Assembly (NCBI GenBank): GCA_947469285.1
Contig: CANIOW010000002.1
Coordinates: 62,001 to 126,000 of the forward strand
Direction: 5' to 3'
Length of the DNA stretch: 64,000 bases
Origin: Gammaproteobacteria bacterium
GTDB lineage: Bacteria > Pseudomonadota > Gammaproteobacteria > Steroidobacterales > Steroidobacteraceae
Positions 58,351 through 64,000 of the stretch are shown piece after piece (position 1 is the stretch's first letter; the number at the start of each line of letters is the position of its first letter). The notes under the pieces are model-generated. The model saw only the letters and a list, made by a program, of their open reading frames with translations, did no database searches and was not told where the DNA came from. The position numbers were made by a program, and so were the translations under genes.

Positions 58351-59090
58351 TTCACCGCCACGATGCCGCAGAAGTTGTACCACTTGAAAAACGTGTCCAC
58401 ATAGCGGAAACCACTGCGCAGCAGCAGTTCACGGTTCTCCAGCAGCTTGTAGGGAATGAGCACGTTTTCCAGCGCCTCGCGCTTCTGGCGGATTTCCAGT
58501 TCGCTGTAGCCCACCCGCGCCTTGTAGTCGTAGTAGTACTTGATGAACTGGCGATTGAAGAGCGAATCTTCGCCGAGCACCTTCTCCACGAGGATGAGGC
58601 AGCCGTTCTCGTTCAGGCCGTCAGCAATGTCGCGCACCAGTTTTTCGCGGTGGAGCGGGCGGATGAACTGCAGCGTCAGCACCAGCGACACCAGCGAAGC
58701 GTTCTCGATCTGCGCGCCCTCGTTCAGGTCCGCCACGCGCAGTTCCAGTTCGTGCTCGAAACCCGCGGCAGTCATCTTCTGGCGGCACTTGTCCAGCATG
58801 TCCTGGCTGTCATCGATGCCAATAAAGCGGGTGCCTTTGGGCGCATTGGCGCCGTACAGCAGCATCGAGGTGCCGGTGGAGCAACCCAGGTCGTACACAT
58901 TGGTGCCAGCCACCATGTAGTCGCCCGCCAGTTCAGCGCTCATGCGCTGCATCTCGCCGTAGAACGGCACCGAGCGCGACACCATGTCATCGAAGACGTT
59001 GGCCACTTCGCTATTGAACTTGAAGTCGGCGATATCGCCCTTCTCCTGCGCAAACACCTGGTCGCGCGGCACTCCGTTCCCTTCGCTCAT
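58347..59090 (-). CDS. CmoA-family methyltransferase-fold protein
   Basis: This 247-residue protein has the class I SAM motif TNVYDLGCSTGTSMLL, FIGIDDSQDMLDKCR and LTLQFIRPLHREKLVRDI, and the C-terminal YSELEIRQKREALENVLIPY, which matches CmoA (carboxy-SAM synthase) closely, including the 'Q-K-R' near the active site. CmoA turns SAM and prephenate into carboxy-SAM for tRNA wobble uridine modification by CmoB, but no cmoB is beside it. Instead it is coupled to an ICMT-like methyltransferase, so it may be a paralogue with another role. Confidence 0.78.
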   Translation of the reverse strand: MSEGNGVPRDQVFAQEKGDIADFKFNSEVANVFDDMVSRSVPFYGEMQRMSAELAGDYMVAGTNVYDLGCSTGTSMLLYGANAPKGTRFIGIDDSQDMLDKCRQKMTAAGFEHELELRVADLNEGAQIENASLVSLVLTLQFIRPLHREKLVRDIADGLNENGCLILVEKVLGEDSLFNRQFIKYYYDYKARVGYSELEIRQKREALENVLIPYKLLENRELLLRSGFRYVDTFFKWYNFCGIVAVK

Positions 59091-59290
59091 GGTCAGTCGT
59101 GCTCCTGGGGCGGTGGCTCGTGGTACGAACCAGTCTGCGGATCGTTCTTCAACAGCGGCTGGCGACGGATTTCAACGGCGTTTGCCCAAAGCGGGCAAAC
59201 GACAGGGAAAGAAAGAAGTGAAGCCATGGCGCGCATGGTACTGCGCAGGTGGCCATGGCTGCCAGCACTCCGGAGCATCGGGACCCCACA

Positions 59291-59311
59291 GGGCCCCGCC
59301 GGGGGTGGCCC
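59291..59311 (-). terminator. GC-rich hairpin after the PII gene
   Basis: GGGCC (59291-59295) pairs with GGCCC (59307-59311), extendable by inner C/G pairs, right after the PII stop codon. There is no T-tract on the transcribed side, so this is a weak intrinsic terminator at best. The rest of 59091-59312 contains no gene I can support. Confidence 0.35.
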
Positions 59312-59312
59312 T

Positions 59313-59732
<420 letters not shown>

Positions 59733-59891
59733 CTAATCAAGGGTTTAAGCATAACCCAGCGCCAGCCACCGCACCATGACAGGGCAAGGCTCCGAGGCCA
59801 CGCGCTCCTTTGGTGCAAAAAAAAGCGCCCGTGTGCGCATGCCGCCCCAAATCCGTCTGCCAACCGTCGGCGGCTCCATTAAACTGCCCCC

Positions 59892-61115
59892 ATGGAAGGT
59901 CATATCGTCATCATCGGTGCCGGGCATGCTGCGGCGCAGGCCATCGACTCGCTGCGGCGGGAAGGCTTCAAAGGCACCATCACCTTGGTGGGGGACGAAC
60001 CCTACCTGCCCTACCAGCGGCCGCCGCTCAGCAAAAAATACCTCGCCGGCGAGCTGGAGCTGGAGCGCCTGTTCATCCGTCCCGAGAGCTTTTACGTCAA
60101 CCACGGGGTGACACTGCGCCTAGGGCAGGCGGCCAAGGCCCTCGATCTGGCTGCCCGACAGGTCACGCTGGCTGACGGCAGCACCCTCGAGTACACGCAG
60201 CTGCTGCTGTGCCCGGGCACCCGTGCGCGCAAGGTGGTGGCGCATGGCGCCGAACTCGCCGGCATCCACTACTTGCGCAGCGCCGCCGATGTACAGGCCA
60301 TTCGCAGCCGCTTTGCACCCGGCTCACGCGTGGTCATCATTGGCGCGGGCTACATCGGTCTGGAAACCGCCGCCACCTGCCGCAAGGCCGGGCTGGAAGT
60401 GGACGTGCTGGAAATGGCCGGCCGTGTCATGAACCGCGTGGTCGCCCCCGAGATGTCGAGTTTTTTCGCCGCGGAACATGCGCGCGCCGGGGTGCGTCTG
60501 CACTTCGACACGCTGGTCAGCGGGTTCGAAGGCCGCGACGGCGCAGTGCGTGAAGTGCACGCCCTCGATGGCCGGGTTTTTCAGACCGATCTGGTCGTGG
60601 TCGGTATCGGCATCCTGCCGGAGACCGCGCTGGCCGAGGCCGCCGGCCTCGCCTGCGAAAATGGCATTGCCGTTGATGCCCATTGCCGCACCTCGGACCC
60701 CCATGTCTACGCCATCGGAGACTGCGTCAGCGCACCCAGCGTCCGTTACCACCGCCGCGTGCGGCTTGAATCAGTAGACAACGCCTTCGAGCAGGCCAAG
60801 ACCGCCGCAGCCAATATGGTCGGACGCACCGTGGTGCATGACAAGGTGCCCTGGTTCTGGTCTGACCAGTACGACCTGAAGCTGCTGATCGTCGGCCTGA
60901 ACTTTGACTACGATCAAGTAGTGATCCGGGGCGATGTGCACAGCCGCTCGTTCGCCTGTGCCTATCTGCGCGAACACGAACTGCTGGCCATCGACTGCGT
61001 CAACAATGCGAAAGATTACATGGCAGCGCGCAAGGTCATCGAAACCCGCGGCAAGGTCGACCCCACTTTGCTGGCGGATGCCGGTGTAGCACTGCGGGAT
61101 GCGGTTCTGGCCTGA
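59892..61115 (+). CDS. FAD-dependent ferredoxin/rubredoxin reductase-type oxidoreductase
   Basis: This 407-residue flavoprotein begins IVIIGAGHAAAQAIDSLR (FAD dinucleotide motif), has LVGDEPYLPYQRPPLSKKYLAGE (typical of BphA4/ThcD-type reductases), VVIIGAGYIGLETAATCRKAG (NAD(H) motif) and YAIGDCVSAP (FAD ribityl contact), and the C-terminal reductase domain with PWFWSDQYDLKLLIVGL. It would pass electrons from NAD(P)H to a [2Fe-2S] ferredoxin or rubredoxin. No ferredoxin gene is next to it; phaC follows 4 bp downstream. Divergent from glnB. Confidence 0.88.
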   Translation: MEGHIVIIGAGHAAAQAIDSLRREGFKGTITLVGDEPYLPYQRPPLSKKYLAGELELERLFIRPESFYVNHGVTLRLGQAAKALDLAARQVTLADGSTLEYTQLLLCPGTRARKVVAHGAELAGIHYLRSAADVQAIRSRFAPGSRVVIIGAGYIGLETAATCRKAGLEVDVLEMAGRVMNRVVAPEMSSFFAAEHARAGVRLHFDTLVSGFEGRDGAVREVHALDGRVFQTDLVVVGIGILPETALAEAAGLACENGIAVDAHCRTSDPHVYAIGDCVSAPSVRYHRRVRLESVDNAFEQAKTAAANMVGRTVVHDKVPWFWSDQYDLKLLIVGLNFDYDQVVIRGDVHSRSFACAYLREHELLAIDCVNNAKDYMAARKVIETRGKVDPTLLADAGVALRDAVLA

Positions 61116-61119
61116 AGCC

Positions 61120-62826
61120 ATGGATCAGGATCAGGACCAGGATCGACAGCGTCAGGCGCAGGCTGCGCTGGCACAATGGACCGGTGGACTCTCGCCGGCC
61201 ATGTTCAGTGCTGCATGGGCCGACTACTGGATGAACCTGCTCGCTTCACCGGCCCGGCAAGCGGCGCTCTGGCAGCAAGCCACGGACCTGGCCATCGACA
61301 CCCTGAGCTTCGCGCAAGCGGCGGCCAGCGGCGTAGCAACCGCCACCGCTGCGGACCCCCGTTATGCGGACCCCGCTTGGCAGCAGTTCCCCTTCAACGT
61401 CTTCGCGCGCGCTCACCAGAACCTGACCGCCCTGACCCAAGTGGCCACCCAGGAAATCGCTGGTCTCGACAGCTATCAGCGCAGCATCGTCGACTTCAGC
61501 CTACGCCTGACGGGCGATCTCACCGCGCCTGCCAACCACCTGCTCACCAATCCGCAGCTCATGGCGCAAACCAGAGCAGAACAGGGCGAAAACCTCGCCC
61601 GCGGGCACCGGCATCTGCTTGACGATCTACGGCGTGTCACCCAGGGTCTGCCGGCTGCAGGTACTGAGGCTTTCGTTGTCGGGCAGCAAGTAGCCGCCAC
61701 GCCCGGCAAAGTGGTGTGCCGCAACGCCCTGATGGAATTGCTGCAGTACTCGCCCACAACACCGCAGGTCCACCAAGCGCCCTTGTTGATCGTGCCGGCG
61801 TGGATCATGAAGTACTACATTCTTGACCTGTCAGCGCAGAACTCCCTGATCCGCTGGTTGGTGTCGGAAGGCCACACCGTGTTTTGTGTGTCGTGGAAAA
61901 ACCCGGATGCAGATGATCGCGACCGGGGTATGGAAGATTATCTACAGCTCGGTCTAGAAGCGGCATTGCAGGCGGTGACCAGCATCGTGCCCAACACGCC
62001 CGTGCAGGCCGTGGGCTATTGCATCGGCGGCACGCTGCTGGCCATCGGTGCCGCGGCACTGGCCGCCAAGGGTGACCAGCGCCTCGGTTCGTTGACCCTG
62101 CTGGCCGCGCAGACCGACTTCAGCGAGCCGGGCGAACTGTCCTTGTTTATCAACCCGGCACAGCTGGCGATGCTGGACGCGCAGATGCACCAACAAGGCG
62201 TGCTCAACAGCAGCCAAATGAGTGGCGCCTTCCAGTTACTGCGGCCGCAAGAGCTGATCCTGCAACCCATGGTGAACACTTACCTGAAGGGCCAGCGCGA
62301 AGCGCTGGTCGACCTGATGGCTTGGAACGCGGATGGCACGCGCATGCCGTGGCGGATGCACAGCGAATACCTGCAGCGACTCTACCTACACAACGAACTG
62401 GCACAGGACCGCTTCACGGTAGACGGCAAGCCGGTGCGGCTGGCACAAATCTGCGTACCGGCCTTCGTGGTCGGCACGGAAACCGACCATGTGGCACCTT
62501 GGAAAAGCGTCTACAAGGCAAGCCGCCTGCTCGGCAGCCAGCATTTCACCTTCCTGCTCACCAGCGGCGGACACAACGCCGGTATCGTCACCGGCCCGGT
62601 TCACCCGCGACGACGTCACCGGGTGCGCGAACGCGCTAGCCTCGACGCCCACCTCACCCCCGCGCAATGGCGGCAGACGACTGAACCGCAAGCTGGCAGC
62701 TGGTGGCCCACCTGGGGTGCGTGGTTACGGACCCACGGCGGACCGCTGGGCGCGCCGCCTGCCATGGGCGCTGCCAGCTGCCCGCCGCTGGGCGCCGCTC
62801 CCGGCCAATACGTCCTGCAACGCTGA
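61120..62826 (+). CDS. phaC: Poly(3-hydroxyalkanoate) synthase
   Basis: This 568-residue polymerase has an N-terminal PhaC_N region (about 60-230) and an alpha/beta-hydrolase core. The lipase-box-like catalytic Cys is in VGYCIGGTLLA, Asp in VGTETDHVAPWKS and His in SGGHNAGIV. It polymerises (R)-3-hydroxyacyl-CoA into storage polyester at granules. GSWWPTWGAWL and APGQYV near the end are typical of class I enzymes. ATG 61120, four bases after the reductase stop, is chosen; no phaA, phaB or phasin gene is near. Confidence 0.92.
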   Translation: MDQDQDQDRQRQAQAALAQWTGGLSPAMFSAAWADYWMNLLASPARQAALWQQATDLAIDTLSFAQAAASGVATATAADPRYADPAWQQFPFNVFARAHQNLTALTQVATQEIAGLDSYQRSIVDFSLRLTGDLTAPANHLLTNPQLMAQTRAEQGENLARGHRHLLDDLRRVTQGLPAAGTEAFVVGQQVAATPGKVVCRNALMELLQYSPTTPQVHQAPLLIVPAWIMKYYILDLSAQNSLIRWLVSEGHTVFCVSWKNPDADDRDRGMEDYLQLGLEAALQAVTSIVPNTPVQAVGYCIGGTLLAIGAAALAAKGDQRLGSLTLLAAQTDFSEPGELSLFINPAQLAMLDAQMHQQGVLNSSQMSGAFQLLRPQELILQPMVNTYLKGQREALVDLMAWNADGTRMPWRMHSEYLQRLYLHNELAQDRFTVDGKPVRLAQICVPAFVVGTETDHVAPWKSVYKASRLLGSQHFTFLLTSGGHNAGIVTGPVHPRRRHRVRERASLDAHLTPAQWRQTTEPQAGSWWPTWGAWLRTHGGPLGAPPAMGAASCPPLGAAPGQYVLQR

Positions 62827-62891
62827 AGCCGCAGAACACGGCGGTTCAATCAGGTAGCCTGCAGCTCTTTGTTCGCTCCGGGATACCCTCC

Positions 62892-63434
62892 ATGGCCGCT
62901 GGCGCCACCATTCACCATTTCGCCATTACGCTGTCCGACGCAGACCGGAGCGTCTACACGGCACTCGAACTGCGCGTGGCACGCCATCCTTCAGAGAGCG
63001 CTGAATTTTTGCTGACCCGGGTGCTGGCCTATTGCCTCGAGTACACCGCAGGGCTAGCGTTTTCCAAAGGCCTCTCCGACCCCGATGAACCGGCCCTGTG
63101 GGTGCGCGATCTCACCGGCGCACTGCAGGCATGGATTGAAGTGGGTCTGCCAGATGCGGAACGTTTACATCGCGCCACCAAAGCCTGCGCGCGGGTGGTG
63201 GTCTACGCTCACCGCGATCCGGTGCAGTGGTGGACCCGGCTGGCCGGCGGCAAAATCCATCGCATGGACCGCCTGACGGTGCACACGATGGACCGCAACC
63301 TGCTGGCCGCACTGGCGGCACGGCTAGACCGACGCATGGCGTTTGATCTGTCAGTCGCCGAAAGCACGCTGTACTTGACGCTAGGTGAAGACACACTCAC
63401 CGGGGTGATCGAAACGCTCACGCCCGGGCCGTAA
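62892..63434 (+). CDS. YaeQ family protein
   Basis: This 180-residue protein begins GATIHHFAITLSDADRSVYTALELRVARHPSESAEFLLTRVLAYCLEY and has FSKGLSDPDEPALWVRDLTGALQAWIEVGLPDAERLHRATKACARVVVY, the full YaeQ pattern (PD-(D/E)XK-like fold). Its role is unknown; E. coli YaeQ can suppress rfaH mutants. ATG 62892 gives the family length; the upstream open frame overlaps phaC and is not coding. It is convergent with the last gene. Confidence 0.88.
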   Translation: MAAGATIHHFAITLSDADRSVYTALELRVARHPSESAEFLLTRVLAYCLEYTAGLAFSKGLSDPDEPALWVRDLTGALQAWIEVGLPDAERLHRATKACARVVVYAHRDPVQWWTRLAGGKIHRMDRLTVHTMDRNLLAALAARLDRRMAFDLSVAESTLYLTLGEDTLTGVIETLTPGP

Positions 63435-63437
63435 ACG

Positions 63438-64000
63438 CTAGCCGCGCACCGCCAGCACGCCATCGCCTTTCAGGGTCGTGGTAAACCCTGCCTGACGCAG
63501 CCGTTTTGTCACTTCATTGGGGACGTCGCGGCCGCTGGTCAGCTTGTTCGGCGAGCCCGTGTAGTGAAACAACCGACCGCCCGCTTCCAACACGCGCGCC
63601 AATTCGTGATAGAACGCCTGTGAATACAGCTCACCCGCAATGCCAAACCGTGGCGGGTCATGCAGAATGGCGCCGACCGAACGCGTGGCCAGCCGGCTGA
63701 TTTCCTGCGTAATATCTCCCTGCGTCAGCGTCAGCACGCTACCCGGCACCGGCGACCAGGGGTTGAGCGTACGCAGCCACAACACCTCGGCGCTCTTCTC
63801 GTAGGACAGTACCGTGCGCGCTCCCGCAGCGACGGCGCAGGCGGCGAAATACCCCAAGCCACCGCAAGTGTCGAGGACCTGCCGCCCGCGCGGCTGCACC
63901 CATGCCACCTTCTGCTCGGCATCGACATAGGGCGATCCCTGCGCCGTCGGCAGCATCTTGATGCCATCAATCTCGAAGGTAGGCGGCCCCCACTCCGTGG
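63438..64000 (-). CDS. SAM-dependent methyltransferase, 5' end outside window
   Basis: The minus-strand frame is open to the window edge (WGPPTFEIDGIKMLPTAQG precedes an internal ATG at 63956). The protein has the SAM motif VLDTCGGLGYFAACAV, ILHDPPRFGIAGELYSQAFYHEL (a 'D-P-P-R' motif IV) and a C-terminal GSPNKLTSGRDVPNEVTKRLRQAGF. The class I fold is clear; the substrate (protein, RNA or small molecule) is not. The C-terminus ends 3 bp from the YaeQ stop. Confidence 0.78.
   Translation of the reverse strand, partial: TEWGPPTFEIDGIKMLPTAQGSPYVDAEQKVAWVQPRGRQVLDTCGGLGYFAACAVAAGARTVLSYEKSAEVLWLRTLNPWSPVPGSVLTLTQGDITQEISRLATRSVGAILHDPPRFGIAGELYSQAFYHELARVLEAGGRLFHYTGSPNKLTSGRDVPNEVTKRLRQAGFTTTLKGDGVLAVRG

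Noticed and set aside
59091-59312. A small gene between the CmoA-like and PII genes
   Set aside because: No frame with a start, ribosome site and protein-like content was found.

Overview
The window is G+C-rich proteobacterial chromosome, most likely gamma- or betaproteobacterial. The evidence is a HiPIP, an EmrAB pair, HrpB, YaeQ, a PA0069-type radical SAM protein, PhaC, a PII protein behind a sigma-54-like promoter, and a LexA box of the CTGT-N8-ACAG type. I cannot name the genus. Genes are tightly packed with many 4-bp start/stop overlaps, and most are housekeeping or ordinary accessory genes.

Layout. (1) Bases 1-7545 look like a genomic island. It has visibly lower G+C, a three-gene NHLP/NHLM-type peptide export cassette (HlyD-like adaptor, C39 peptidase-ABC exporter, second ABC exporter), the 3' part of a glycosyltransferase-like gene, and a decayed GT-C glycosyltransferase fragment. 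It abuts the 3' end of a tRNA-Ile2(CAU) gene (7546-7621, minus). A frameshifted urea-transporter relic lies on the other side of the tRNA. (2) 8.3-15.9 kb holds a flavodoxin-like protein, a WYL regulator with repeated GCTCA/TGAGC motifs before it and before an ARPP-1 gene, EmrAB, a HiPIP and a cysteine-synthase-like enzyme. (3) 15.9-24.3 kb holds an NlpC/P60 lipoprotein, HrpB, DedA, a periplasmic 5'-nucleotidase, VanZ and a TPR/TonB-C protein.

(4) The centrepiece is an apparent operon of about twelve genes on the minus strand, 38332 down to 24250. In transcription order it encodes a lipoprotein; a Gly/Ala/Ser-rich lipoprotein with 39-bp tandem repeats; a lipoprotein; a membrane Ser/Thr kinase with a repeat-rich C-terminus; a membrane PEGA-SUMF1 protein; a small exported Pro/Ala/Ser protein; a MotA/TolQ/ExbB-family protein; an Hsp70/actin-like plus FHA protein; two von Willebrand A (VWA) proteins; a lipoprotein; and a DUF1993 protein. 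Both VWA proteins start with the same transmembrane block, VFSMSFLDAICC-x-FG. Its Asp sits where MotB/ExbD/TolR carry theirs, and a coiled coil and MIDAS-type VWA domain follow. My inference is that this is an undescribed ion-driven, kinase/FHA-regulated envelope machine in which the VWA proteins act as the B subunits of a stator-like channel.

(5) 38.4-51.5 kb holds a radical SAM protein under a LexA box, an ilvA-hydrolase-MOSC-MFS operon, a second MFS gene, a glutamine-synthetase-like/class III aminotransferase pair divergent from a GlxA-type regulator, folD and two VOC proteins. (6) 51.7-64 kb holds a DsbA-like protein, divergent ilvB and ilvN (which with ilvA cover early isoleucine synthesis), a thioesterase, a zinc alcohol dehydrogenase, a ParE/RHH-type toxin-antitoxin pair, DUF167, an ICMT-like/CmoA-like methyltransferase pair, a PII gene, a ferredoxin-reductase-type flavoprotein next to phaC, YaeQ, and a methyltransferase cut by the window end.
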